Shown here one piece after another: positions 9,135 to 16,907 of a stretch of 39,008 bases of DNA. The DNA comes from Lachnospiraceae bacterium (GTDB lineage Bacteria; Bacillota; Clostridia; Lachnospirales; Lachnospiraceae). How positions within the stretch are numbered: position 1 is the stretch's first letter; every line of letters starts with the position of its first letter. Under the pieces are notes generated by a model, which saw only the letters and a program-made list of their open reading frames with translations, had not been told where the DNA came from and did not search any database. The translations under genes and the position numbers were made by a program. The DNA lies in the NCBI GenBank assembly GCA_017418645.1, contig JAFOND010000231.1, positions 1-39,008 on the forward strand. The letters are read 5' to 3'.

Positions 9135-10300
9135 TTTTTAACCGACTCCCTGGCAAGACATTCTCTGATCTTCAAAAACCTGTTCATGGAAAGCTTTGCC
9201 TCATCATACATACCGTTTTCGGAGAAATCGTTCAGCATTCTGTATACAAGCATCTGTGTGTTCCACGTTATTCCGTCCTCCGCTTCTTTCTTCTGCAGGC
9301 TCTCGGCTTCGGACACATAGGCATCGGCCATATGAACTATGGCGGATTCGGGTGTGCTTATTTTATTAATGATACCGCAGTATTCGGACAGTATATCGAT
9401 AACACTGGACGGAAAACATCTTTTCTTCGCCTCGGAAACGGCATTTGTGATCTCCGGTTCGCCCAGGACCTTGCCAACCCTGTAGTAAAGGCCTCCGAGA
9501 TAACATGTTCCCTCGTCGGCGCCGCAGGCTCTTGCGCATTTTCTGGCAATCTCCGCTGTTCTTACACTGTGTTTATATTCTTCTTCCGAGAATTTTTTGA
9601 TTTCCACAAAGAGCGGATAATCTTCGTCCGTTAAAAGGGCAAATGTGGCGATTTCTTCCCTGTCGGCAAGATTTATTAAGGCCCTGAGGAATAATGCAAA
9701 AATGAGGCCCGTAGCGAGCGCACAGACGGATATGTCTATATAATCCTTAATTTCGAACATTCCGTTTCTCATTTTTAAGAATATCGCGGTGCAGATTCCG
9801 CTGTAGCATGTCGTAAAGATAAAAATCCCGACTTTTTTTACGCCTTCGTTTTCTTTTACGAAGGAAACGGCCATGCAGCCGGAAACACTTAAGAATATGG
9901 CCGAGCACATCATAAAAGGATCGTCTCTGAACGCAAGTGCATAAATAAGCGACAGATAACATGCGCAGGATACCGCCAGTCTGTCGTTAAACGCAACGGA
10001 AAGAAGCATTCCCGTGATCATAAACGGCATTATAAATCCTTCAAATATCGAAAAGACAACCACGGTTATTACCGCGATCAGAGTGAGGACAAAATGAAGT
10101 CCGTAGCTGGTCCCTTCGTAAGTCATCTTTCCGTTCACTCTTTCGGATACAACACTGAGAAGAAACAAAAGAAAAAAACATACGGAAAACAGCAAAACCA
10201 AAATCAGTTCAAAGAGCATCGAAGGATGGATCAGCATTATTCCAACGGTTCCCAGAAGGAACGCTAAACAGGTAAGTCCTAAAAATACGCCTCTCTTCAT
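9131..10300 (-). CDS. PgpH-like HD-domain membrane protein, shortened and probably without catalytic activity
   Basis: In Firmicutes the gene between phoH and ybeY usually encodes PgpH/YqfF, a 7TM-HD phosphodiesterase of about 700 residues that degrades c-di-AMP. This protein has only 389 residues. It lacks the large extracytoplasmic domain and begins almost directly with hydrophobic segments (about residues 1-215), followed by a cytosolic HD-like domain. The first HD-family His survives in HSVRTAEIA (His244). Where relatives have YYHDIGK, this protein reads YYRVGK (272-277), and the expected QHHG-type segment reads EYCG. The Asp of the final helix is kept in MADA (Asp326). Known family chemistry would need the lost residues, so I infer a non-catalytic or altered role. 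The gene overlaps both neighbours by ATGA, so it is still translated with them. Confidence 0.82.
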   Translation of the reverse strand: MKRGVFLGLTCLAFLLGTVGIMLIHPSMLFELILVLLFSVCFFLLFLLSVVSERVNGKMTYEGTSYGLHFVLTLIAVITVVVFSIFEGFIMPFMITGMLLSVAFNDRLAVSCACYLSLIYALAFRDDPFMMCSAIFLSVSGCMAVSFVKENEGVKKVGIFIFTTCYSGICTAIFLKMRNGMFEIKDYIDISVCALATGLIFALFLRALINLADREEIATFALLTDEDYPLFVEIKKFSEEEYKHSVRTAEIARKCARACGADEGTCYLGGLYYRVGKVLGEPEITNAVSEAKKRCFPSSVIDILSEYCGIINKISTPESAIVHMADAYVSEAESLQKKEAEDGITWNTQMLVYRMLNDFSENGMYDEAKLSMNRFLKIRECLARESVKK

Positions 10301-11286
10301 TGCTTTTTATCCTTCTTTGCATTCTTTTTTGAGTTTTCCTCATAGTCTTCATATGCGTTTACTATACGCTGTACCAGAGGATGACGGACAACATCCGCGC
10401 CGGTAAGATTGCAGATTGCGATACCTTCAACTTTTGAAAGAACCTTTTTAGCATTATCAAGACCGGATGTCACATCCTTCGGAAGATCTTTTTGTGTACG
10501 GTCACCCGTTATTACTGCCTTTGATCCGAATCCGAGTCTTGTGAGGAACATCTTCATCTGTGCAGGAGTTGTATTCTGAGCTTCATCGAGAATAATAAAC
10601 GAGTTATCGAGAGTTCTTCCACGCATATAAGCAAGAGGCGCAACTTCGATCACTCCCTTTTCCATATTTCTCTGGAAGGTCTCAGCTCCCATTATTATAT
10701 ACAGAGCATCATAAAGAGGCCTGAGATACGGGTCCACTTTGCTCTGCATATCCCCGGGCAGAAATCCCAGTTTTTCACCGGCTTCTATTGCGGGTCTTGT
10801 AAGTATTATCCTGCTTACTTCTTCTTTCTGAAGGGATACTATAGCCATTGCCATGGCAAGATAGGTTTTACCCGTTCCCGCCGGACCGATACCGAAAGTT
10901 ATCATGTTCTTTCTTATGGCATCAACGTAATTCTTCTGTCCGATGGTTTTGGGTTTTACGGGTTTACCGTGTATCGTATGACAGATAACATCGCTTTCCA
11001 GAGAAGTCAGCGGTTTTTCTTTTATCCTGTCCTTAATTGAAAGAGCATACCTTACGCTCTGTTCGTCTATTTCCCGTCCGCGTTCGGAAAGATCCGAAAG
11101 TTCGCGGATAACATCAAAAGCGCTCCTAACATCCTTATCCGTGCCCATAATCTTCAGACTTCCGTCTCTTAAGACACATCTAACGTTAAGAGTGCTCTCT
11201 ATTATCTTAATATTTGAATCAAATTCGCCGAATACCTTCTTCGGATCTATTCCGGAGATATCTATGGTGTCAGCATCTTTTCCCAT
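10297..11286 (-). CDS. phoH: PhoH-family ATPase
   Basis: PhoH-like proteins are cytosolic P-loop ATPases of the helicase-like group, associated with RNA metabolism and commonly encoded beside ybeY. With the start used here the protein has 329 residues, the usual length. Walker A GPAGTGKT lies at 134-141 and Walker B FIILDEAQNTTP about a hundred residues later, followed by the VITGDRTQ sensor segment. A lysine-rich tail (KKNAKKDKKQ) ends the protein. An in-frame ATG exists at 11358, but it lies upstream of the mapped -10 and would add a hydrophobic extension foreign to the family. The ATG at 11284-11286 has GGCAGGG 7 bases upstream and fits the promoter. The stop overlaps the HD gene as ATGA. 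Confidence 0.93.
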   Translation of the reverse strand: MGKDADTIDISGIDPKKVFGEFDSNIKIIESTLNVRCVLRDGSLKIMGTDKDVRSAFDVIRELSDLSERGREIDEQSVRYALSIKDRIKEKPLTSLESDVICHTIHGKPVKPKTIGQKNYVDAIRKNMITFGIGPAGTGKTYLAMAMAIVSLQKEEVSRIILTRPAIEAGEKLGFLPGDMQSKVDPYLRPLYDALYIIMGAETFQRNMEKGVIEVAPLAYMRGRTLDNSFIILDEAQNTTPAQMKMFLTRLGFGSKAVITGDRTQKDLPKDVTSGLDNAKKVLSKVEGIAICNLTGADVVRHPLVQRIVNAYEDYEENSKKNAKKDKKQ

Positions 11287-11291
11287 AAAAA

Positions 11292-11338
11292 TACCCTGCC
11301 TTTCAAAGCACAATATATTGTAGCATAGTGGCAGGGTA
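11292..11338 (-). terminator. Terminator-like inverted repeat with the phoH ribosome binding site in its 3' arm
   Basis: On the minus strand TACCCTGCC (11338-11330) is matched perfectly by GGCAGGGTA (11300-11292). The 29-base loop contains a second palindrome, ACAATATATTGT. Five T residues (11291-11287) follow at once, then the phoH ATG. In readthrough RNA from the upstream pdp gene this would form a 9-bp stem plus U5, resembling an intrinsic terminator, and would bury the GGCAGGG ribosome binding site. The long loop makes termination efficiency uncertain. Confidence 0.6.
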
Positions 11339-11345
11339 AACGCAA
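11317..11345 (-). promoter_or_regulatory. Sigma-A-type promoter of the phoH unit
   Basis: The minus strand has TTGCGT at 11345-11340, a 17-base spacer, and TACAAT at 11322-11317 preceded by TGC, an extended -10. The predicted start is near 11310, giving a leader of about 24 bases before the ATG at 11286. The -10 and spacer lie in the loop and 5' arm of the inverted repeat, so transcripts from here lack the 5' arm and leave the ribosome binding site free. Confidence 0.68.
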
Positions 11346-11366
11346 GGAATTGTATCAAATTAAGTG

Positions 11367-12671
11367 TTATCTTATGATATCAAGAATTAGTTCAGGAGCC
11401 GGTACGGCATCTCCCACAATCTTATAACTGTTTCTTATTTCTTCCGCTGCGGCTCTCATTTTTTCTTCGTCATTTCCGTAAAGAACAGCTATGGTATCTT
11501 CTGAAGAAACATTATCGCCGACCTTCTTTTGAAGGACGGTTCCTACGGTAAGATCTATCACGTCATCTTTTGTGGCTCTTCCGCCTCCGAGAGACATTAC
11601 GGCATGTCCCACATCGGATGCCTTGATGGAACCCACATATCCGTCTTGTCCCGCTTTTATTTCCAGAGCATTCTTTGCATGATCGAATTTTTCCGGATCT
11701 CTTGCGATCTCCGGATCTCCTCCCTGGGCTATTATCCATTCCTCATACTTCTTTGCTGCGCTTCCGTTTTCGACAACTTCTTCCATTGCCGCTTTTGCGC
11801 TTTCCGGAGTATCGTATTTTCCGGAAAGAATAAGCATTTCCGTTCCCAGGGTGTAAACAACTTCCATAAAGTCCTTCGGGCCGTTACCCTTAAGACTTTC
11901 ATATGCCTCACGAACCTCAAGAATGTTTCCGACCGCATTTCCCAAAGGCTCTTCCATGGAAGTAAGAACCGCGGTTGTCTTCTTTCCCGCATCCTTTCCG
12001 AGTTTGACCATTATCTTTGCAAGATGTCTTGCCTCTTCAACCGTCTTCATAAATGCGCCGTCACCGACTTTAACGTCGAGAACGATGGCATCCGCACCTG
12101 ATGAAAGTTTTTTACTCATAATGGAACTTGCGATAAGGGACGGCTCCGCTACGGTTGCGGTTATATCCCTGAGTGCATACAGTTTCTTATCAGCCGGCGC
12201 AAGATTCTTTGTCTGTCCCGCAACACAGATTCCGATATCGTTAACCTGTTTTATGAATCTGTCTTCGGGAATGGAAGTTACAAAGCCCGGATAGCTTTCA
12301 AGTTTATCAATGGTACCTCCCGTATGTCCGAGACCGCGTCCGGACATCTTCGCAACGGGTATTCCGAGAGATGATACTATGGGCGAAAGAGTAAGTGTTG
12401 TCTTGTCTCCCACTCCCCCCGAGCTGTGCTTATCAACCTTAACCCCCGATATTCCCGAAAGGTCAAGGACATCTCCGGACTTTCTCATGGCATCCGTAAG
12501 GAAAAACGTCTCATCTCCGGTCATATGGTTAAAGCAGACAGCCATAAGAAAAGCGGACACCTGATAATCGGGAATCTCCCCCTTGGTAAACCCGTTTACG
12601 ATAAACCGGATCTCCTCTTCGGAAAGCTCTCCCCCAAGTTTTTTCTTTTCAATAAGATCGACCATTCTCAT
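11367..12671 (-). CDS. pdp: Pyrimidine-nucleoside (thymidine) phosphorylase
   Basis: This enzyme splits thymidine, deoxyuridine or uridine with phosphate into the base and (deoxy)ribose-1-phosphate for nucleoside salvage in the cytosol. It has 434 residues, the normal length. The phosphate- and nucleoside-binding segments are KHSSGGVGDKT (81-91) and the family signature SGRGLGHTGGTIDKLE (110-125). A C-terminal domain with GQDGYVGSI and GGGRATKDD is also typical. Whether it is specific for thymidine (DeoA) or broad (Pdp) cannot be decided; Gram-positive context favours Pdp. A strong AGAGGAGGG lies about 8 bases before the first ATG. It is the last gene of its unit: the phoH promoter and a terminator-like stem lie just downstream. 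Confidence 0.95.
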   Translation of the reverse strand: MRMVDLIEKKKLGGELSEEEIRFIVNGFTKGEIPDYQVSAFLMAVCFNHMTGDETFFLTDAMRKSGDVLDLSGISGVKVDKHSSGGVGDKTTLTLSPIVSSLGIPVAKMSGRGLGHTGGTIDKLESYPGFVTSIPEDRFIKQVNDIGICVAGQTKNLAPADKKLYALRDITATVAEPSLIASSIMSKKLSSGADAIVLDVKVGDGAFMKTVEEARHLAKIMVKLGKDAGKKTTAVLTSMEEPLGNAVGNILEVREAYESLKGNGPKDFMEVVYTLGTEMLILSGKYDTPESAKAAMEEVVENGSAAKKYEEWIIAQGGDPEIARDPEKFDHAKNALEIKAGQDGYVGSIKASDVGHAVMSLGGGRATKDDVIDLTVGTVLQKKVGDNVSSEDTIAVLYGNDEEKMRAAAEEIRNSYKIVGDAVPAPELILDIIR

Positions 12672-12689
12672 TATACTGTCCCTCCTCTG

Positions 12690-13172
12690 TCATTTATGAT
12701 AAGGTTCGTTTTTTATTATCTTAAAAGCGCGATATATCTGTTCTAAAAGGATCACCCGCATTAACTGATGCGGAAAAGTCATGTCGGAAAAGGAAATCTT
12801 TTTATCGCATCTTTTTTCCACTTCCGAAGAAAGACCGTTTGATCCTCCTATGATAAAACAGACGTCGCTGTTTCCTTCGGTCTGAAGTTTATCTATTTCT
12901 TTCGAAAATGCTTCGGATGAAAGTTTCCTTCCGTCTATAAACAGTCCGATGCAATAATCCTTCTCCAAAATTTTTGAAAGTATCCTTTGGCCTTCCTTTT
13001 TTACGGCCTCATTGCATTCGGCATCGGATGCGTTTTCTTTTACCGCTTCGTCCGGAAGTTCGATCATACTTACATCCGCATATCTTTTCAGCCTTTTTTC
13101 GTATTCGGCGCAGGCATCTCTTAAATAGTTTTCTTTAAGCTTGCCCACGGTAATTATTTTTATATGTATCAT
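12690..13172 (-). CDS. rlmH: 23S rRNA (pseudouridine1915-N3)-methyltransferase RlmH
   Basis: RlmH is a SPOUT methyltransferase that uses S-adenosylmethionine to methylate pseudouridine 1915 in helix 69 of 23S rRNA, acting on assembled 70S ribosomes. The 160-residue length is exactly that of the family. The N terminus IKIITVGKLKE, the AdoMet-binding knot segment FIIGGSNGLS, and the C-terminal MRVILLEQIYRAFKIIKNEPYHK region are all hallmarks; the final tyrosine-histidine segment is involved in substrate methylation. Its ATG overlaps the stop of the zinc-ribbon protein as ATGA, and pdp follows after 17 bases. Confidence 0.97.
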   Translation of the reverse strand: MIHIKIITVGKLKENYLRDACAEYEKRLKRYADVSMIELPDEAVKENASDAECNEAVKKEGQRILSKILEKDYCIGLFIDGRKLSSEAFSKEIDKLQTEGNSDVCFIIGGSNGLSSEVEKRCDKKISFSDMTFPHQLMRVILLEQIYRAFKIIKNEPYHK

Positions 13173-14332
13173 GGCAGATATTCATAATTAAGTTTCAAAA
13201 CGGATGACGACAGGCCATGCTTATCTACCGCGATAACGGAAAGAATATTGTTTCCTTCCGGCATATCTATGGGAGACGAATACTTTCTTGAATTTACTCC
13301 CGGCATGGAACCGTCCCATGTATAATAGATCTTGCAATCCTCGCCCGCAGACATATTAATTTTTGTGGGCTGGTCATATGTTCCGCTCTGGGGCGCAACT
13401 ACAGGTCTGTCAGGCGCCTCGTATGTGATCTTGTATTCTTCGGTTCTTATACGGCCCGTATGTCCGGAATCATCTACACATACGGCCTTTACAACAGTCT
13501 CTCCGTCCATAAGTACAAAAGGATCCGTATAAAGTGCTCCGTTATCCTTTGAAGGATCCGTACCGTCAATCGTAAAATAGATTGAATACCCTTCTTCGGA
13601 CGGAGCCATAACAACAGTCGTATCGTCTTTATAGTCTCCGCCCGGAAGAAGGAAGTTTACGGTTGCAAGCACAAAGTCCTTAAAAACCGACCTGATATCT
13701 TCCGGCGCATTTTCCTTCAACAAAGATATCTTATCATAATCGTTGAGTGCCCCGTATACACTGAGCAGGCCCTTATATCCTTCGGGATCGGAGGGATTTT
13801 TCTTTATATATGTAAGATAAGTATCCTCCGAACCTGCATAATCTTTTTGCTTATATTTATCCAGCGCTATCGAAAGCATTGCATCCTTGTCTCCCGGTGT
13901 CTTTTCAAGCGCAAGCTCGTAAAAACCGATGGCACCGCTGTAATCATCTGTGGAATCCAGGGCCTTTGCCTGTTCCATATAATACCCGTAAGACGTATGG
14001 TAATTGTGAAGCACATAGACCACGATCTCGATCAAAAGAAGAACGCAAAGAATTATAAGAAGAACAGTAAGTCTCGTTATCTTCTTACTTTTTTCAGGCG
14101 TTTTTTCTTTTGCTTTTACAGGTTCTGATACTCCGGAAAGTTCGTTTCTTTTTTCTTCCGCAAGTCTTCTTTCCTCTTCTCTTTTTTTCTTGAGTTTCGG
14201 ATCTTCGACGATTTCCGGAAGGATTTCTTCGTCAAGGATATTGTAATCCGGGACGATCTGAACTGCTTTACCGCAGAAATCGCAGTAAATCTTTCCCTGT
14301 TCCAGTTCCTTTCCGCAATTCTTACAGATCAT
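13169..14332 (-). CDS. Zinc-ribbon / single-TM / TPR / chitobiase-C-like repeat membrane protein, function unknown
   Basis: I do not recognise a named function for this 387-residue protein. A four-cysteine zinc ribbon (Cys3, Cys6, Cys17, Cys20) opens it. A strongly charged linker rich in Lys, Arg and Glu (about 45-86) follows, then one hydrophobic helix (about 87-108). By the positive-inside rule the zinc ribbon is cytosolic. The outer part has TPR-like helices (about 115-215; for example [20 protein letters not shown]) and two related beta domains. Each beta domain carries a DG-containing motif ([13 protein letters not shown] and [12 protein letters not shown]), as in chitobiase/beta-hexosaminidase C-terminal domains. 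The start overlaps folD by 11 bases, with GGAGGAG 5' of the ATG inside folD, and the 3' end overlaps rlmH by four bases. Confidence 0.85.
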   Translation of the reverse strand: MICKNCGKELEQGKIYCDFCGKAVQIVPDYNILDEEILPEIVEDPKLKKKREEERRLAEEKRNELSGVSEPVKAKEKTPEKSKKITRLTVLLIILCVLLLIEIVVYVLHNYHTSYGYYMEQAKALDSTDDYSGAIGFYELALEKTPGDKDAMLSIALDKYKQKDYAGSEDTYLTYIKKNPSDPEGYKGLLSVYGALNDYDKISLLKENAPEDIRSVFKDFVLATVNFLLPGGDYKDDTTVVMAPSEEGYSIYFTIDGTDPSKDNGALYTDPFVLMDGETVVKAVCVDDSGHTGRIRTEEYKITYEAPDRPVVAPQSGTYDQPTKINMSAGEDCKIYYTWDGSMPGVNSRKYSSPIDMPEGNNILSVIAVDKHGLSSSVLKLNYEYLP

Positions 14333-15164
14333 AGTCTCCTCCGGACGTATTATAAAGCAGCATTGCGATCGTCATCGGTCCAACACCGCCCGGAACGGGA
14401 GTTATATATCCCGCTACATCTTTAACGGATTCAAAATCCACATCACCGCAGAGTTTACCGTTTTCATCCCTGTCCATTCCCACATCTATGACAACGGCAC
14501 CCGGCTTCACATAAGAAGCATCCACCATTTTTGCGCGGCCTATTGCCACGATAAGGATATCCGCAGTTTTGCAGATCTCTTTAAGATTAACCGTCTTTGA
14601 ATGGCATATCGTTACGGTAGCGTTTTCCCGAAGCATAAGGTTTGCCATGGGCTTTCCCACAATGTTGCTGCGTCCTATTATAACACAGTGTTTTCCTTCC
14701 GCATTAATCCCGGATTTTTTCAGCAACTGGATTATACCGTTGGGCGTACATGATATAAACCCGGGCGTACCTATGGAAAGGTTCCCGACGTTTACGGGAT
14801 GAAAACCGTCCACATCCTTTTTTGGGTCGATTCTTAAAAGAACCTTATCTTCATCGATATGCTTCGGCAAAGGAAGCTGTACAAGGATCCCGTTTATCTT
14901 ATCATCGGCATTTAATCTGTCTATAAGGGAAAGGATTTCTTCCTCGCTTGTATCTTCGGGAAGTTCATATGATTCGGATCTTATTCCCACATATTCGCAG
15001 CCGGCTTTTTTGTTTCTTACATAAACCTGTGATGCGGGATCTTCTCCCACAAGAATAACCGCAAGGGCTTTTTCTTTTCCTTCTTCCTTCAGTTTACTGA
15101 CATGATCCTTAACTTCATCTTTGATAAGAAGCGAGATCTTTTTTCCGTCGATCAACTCTGCCAT
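14322..15164 (-). CDS. folD: Bifunctional methylenetetrahydrofolate dehydrogenase / methenyltetrahydrofolate cyclohydrolase
   Basis: FolD interconverts 5,10-methylene-, 5,10-methenyl- and 10-formyl-tetrahydrofolate with NADP(H) in the cytosol. The 280-residue length is typical. The catalytic YVRNKKAG segment places the conserved Tyr48 and Lys52. GILVQLPLP, the Rossmann loop [16 protein letters not shown], and the C-terminal [15 protein letters not shown] block are all intact. It follows fhs after 14 bases containing GAGGTAA, so FolD and formate-tetrahydrofolate ligase are made together and jointly feed one-carbon units to purine and thymidylate synthesis. The gene's last 11 bases overlap the start of the zinc-ribbon protein gene. 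Confidence 0.98.
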   Translation of the reverse strand: MAELIDGKKISLLIKDEVKDHVSKLKEEGKEKALAVILVGEDPASQVYVRNKKAGCEYVGIRSESYELPEDTSEEEILSLIDRLNADDKINGILVQLPLPKHIDEDKVLLRIDPKKDVDGFHPVNVGNLSIGTPGFISCTPNGIIQLLKKSGINAEGKHCVIIGRSNIVGKPMANLMLRENATVTICHSKTVNLKEICKTADILIVAIGRAKMVDASYVKPGAVVIDVGMDRDENGKLCGDVDFESVKDVAGYITPVPGGVGPMTIAMLLYNTSGGDYDL

Positions 15165-15178
15165 ATTCTTATTACCTC

Positions 15179-16849
15179 TTAAAACAGACCGGTTATCTTT
15201 CCTTCTTCGTTAACATCTATATTGTTTGCCGCGGGAACCTTGGGAAGTCCAGGCATTGTCATTATTGTTCCCGTTACACCCACAACAAACTCCGCTCCCG
15301 CAGAAGGATAAACCTCACGCACATTGAGCGTAAAGCCGTCCGGACGTCCGAGTTTCTTCGGATCGTCGGAAAGAGAATATTGTGTTTTGGCAAGGCAAAC
15401 GGGATAACTTCCCATTCCAAGTTCCGTAAGATGCTTCAGTTCTTTTGCCGCAGCGGGTGAATATGATACCTCCGCAGCTCCGTAAATTTCCTTTGCCACC
15501 TTCTCGATCTTTTCCGTTAAAGAAAGATCGTCTGCATACAGCGGTTCAAAATGGCTTTCTTTCGTTTCGAGGGCTTTAAGTACCTCGTTTGCCAGTTCTA
15601 TACCGCCTTCGCCGCCTTTTTCCCACACCTTTGAAAGGGCAAAATCACAGCCTCTGTCACGGCAGAATTTTTCAACATAAGCCGTTTCCTCCTCCGTATC
15701 GGATACGAAAGCATTAAGTGTTACCACAACGGGCACCTTATATTTCTGAAGGTTTTCGATATGCTTTTCAAGGTTTACGATACCTTTCTTTAATGCCTCG
15801 AGATTAGGCTGCGTAAGATCTTCTTTCTTTACGCCTCCGTTATATTTAAGAGATCTTACCGTAGATACAAGAACAACGGCATCCGGCTTTAAACCGGCCT
15901 TTCTGCACTTTATGTCAAAGAACTTCTCCGCTCCGAGATCCGCGCCGAAACCGGCTTCCGTAATAACATAATCCGCAAGTTTAAGAGCAGTCTTTGTGGC
16001 GATCACGGAATTACATCCGTGAGCTATATTTGCAAAGGGTCCGCCGTGAACAATTGCAGGTGTATGCTCCAATGTCTGGATCATATTCGGCAAGATAGCA
16101 TCTTTTAAAAGCGCCGCCATGGAGCCCGTTGCATGAAGATCCTCCGCCGTAACGGGATCTCCGTCAAAGTTATATGCTACGATTATTTTTGCAAGTCTTC
16201 TCTTAAGATCTTCCATATCGGAAGCAAGACAGAGGATTGCCATGATCTCGGATGCTACGGATATGATAAAGTGATCTTCTCTCACCATTCCGTCCGCTTT
16301 GGCACCCAGTCCGACAACGATATTTCTTAACGATCTGTCGTTCATATCGAGACATCTCTTCCATACAACCTGTCTCGGGTCGATACGAAGTTCGTTGCCC
16401 TGCTGGATATGATTGTCAAGAAGCGCTGCAAGAAGATTGTTTGCTGATGTTATTGCATGAAAGTCACCCGTAAAATGAAGATTAAGATCTTCCATGGGAA
16501 CAACCTGTGCATATCCACCTCCCGCGGCACCGCCCTTAATTCCGAAGCACGGTCCCAGAGAAGGTTCGCGAAGCGCAAGGCAGGCTTTTTTCGAAAGCTT
16601 TCCGAAAGCCTGGGCAAGTCCGATACTGGTTGTTGTTTTTCCTTCTCCCGCAGGGGTAGGGTTTATTGCCGTAACAAGAATAAGTTTTCCGTCGGCATTG
16701 TCTTTCACTCTTTCAATAAGTTCCTTTGAAAGTTTAGCCTTATACTTTCCGTAAAGTTCAAGTTCGTCCGGATCGATGTCAAGTTGTGCCGCAACGGAGC
16801 TTATGGGCTCCATCTTGCATTCCTGTGAAATCTCGATATCTGTTTTCAT
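15179..16849 (-). CDS. fhs: Formate-tetrahydrofolate ligase
   Basis: The enzyme uses ATP to join formate to tetrahydrofolate, giving 10-formyl-tetrahydrofolate. At 556 residues it has normal length. The N-terminal nucleotide-binding loop [18 protein letters not shown] lies at about 63-80. [19 protein letters not shown] and the C-terminal [15 protein letters not shown] are strong family blocks. The ATG has AAAGGAGGG about 6 bases upstream. A 58-base gap separates it from ftsK; that gap holds a short TG repeat and no promoter or hairpin that I can support. folD lies directly downstream, making a one-carbon pair. Confidence 0.98.
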   Translation of the reverse strand: MKTDIEISQECKMEPISSVAAQLDIDPDELELYGKYKAKLSKELIERVKDNADGKLILVTAINPTPAGEGKTTTSIGLAQAFGKLSKKACLALREPSLGPCFGIKGGAAGGGYAQVVPMEDLNLHFTGDFHAITSANNLLAALLDNHIQQGNELRIDPRQVVWKRCLDMNDRSLRNIVVGLGAKADGMVREDHFIISVASEIMAILCLASDMEDLKRRLAKIIVAYNFDGDPVTAEDLHATGSMAALLKDAILPNMIQTLEHTPAIVHGGPFANIAHGCNSVIATKTALKLADYVITEAGFGADLGAEKFFDIKCRKAGLKPDAVVLVSTVRSLKYNGGVKKEDLTQPNLEALKKGIVNLEKHIENLQKYKVPVVVTLNAFVSDTEEETAYVEKFCRDRGCDFALSKVWEKGGEGGIELANEVLKALETKESHFEPLYADDLSLTEKIEKVAKEIYGAAEVSYSPAAAKELKHLTELGMGSYPVCLAKTQYSLSDDPKKLGRPDGFTLNVREVYPSAGAEFVVGVTGTIMTMPGLPKVPAANNIDVNEEGKITGLF

Positions 16850-16894
16850 TTTTCCCTCCTTTTCAAACGAAAACCACTGTTTACTTTATGAAAA

Positions 16895-16905
16895 TGTGTG
16901 TGTGT
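16895..16905. repeat. Short TG/CA dinucleotide repeat between ftsK and fhs
   Basis: The plus strand reads TGTGTGTGTGT, about five and a half dinucleotide units, just downstream of the ftsK stop. It is long enough to note, but it lies outside coding sequence and far from the fhs ribosome binding site, so phase variation of a product is not expected. Confidence 0.6.
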
Positions 16906-16907
16906 AC

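Noticed and set aside
11287..11358. A longer phoH reading frame starting at ATG 11358.
   Set aside because: It would begin upstream of the -10 element, has no good ribosome binding site and adds a hydrophobic 24-residue tail foreign to the family. The ATG at 11286 has a proper site and leader.
14322..16849. fhs-folD as evidence of acetogenic (Wood-Ljungdahl) metabolism.
   Set aside because: Both genes are common in non-acetogens for purine and thymidylate synthesis, and no other pathway genes are present.
16895..16905. TG repeat as a phase-variation tract.
   Set aside because: It is short, lies outside coding sequence, and is about 45 bases from the fhs start, beyond the ribosome binding site.
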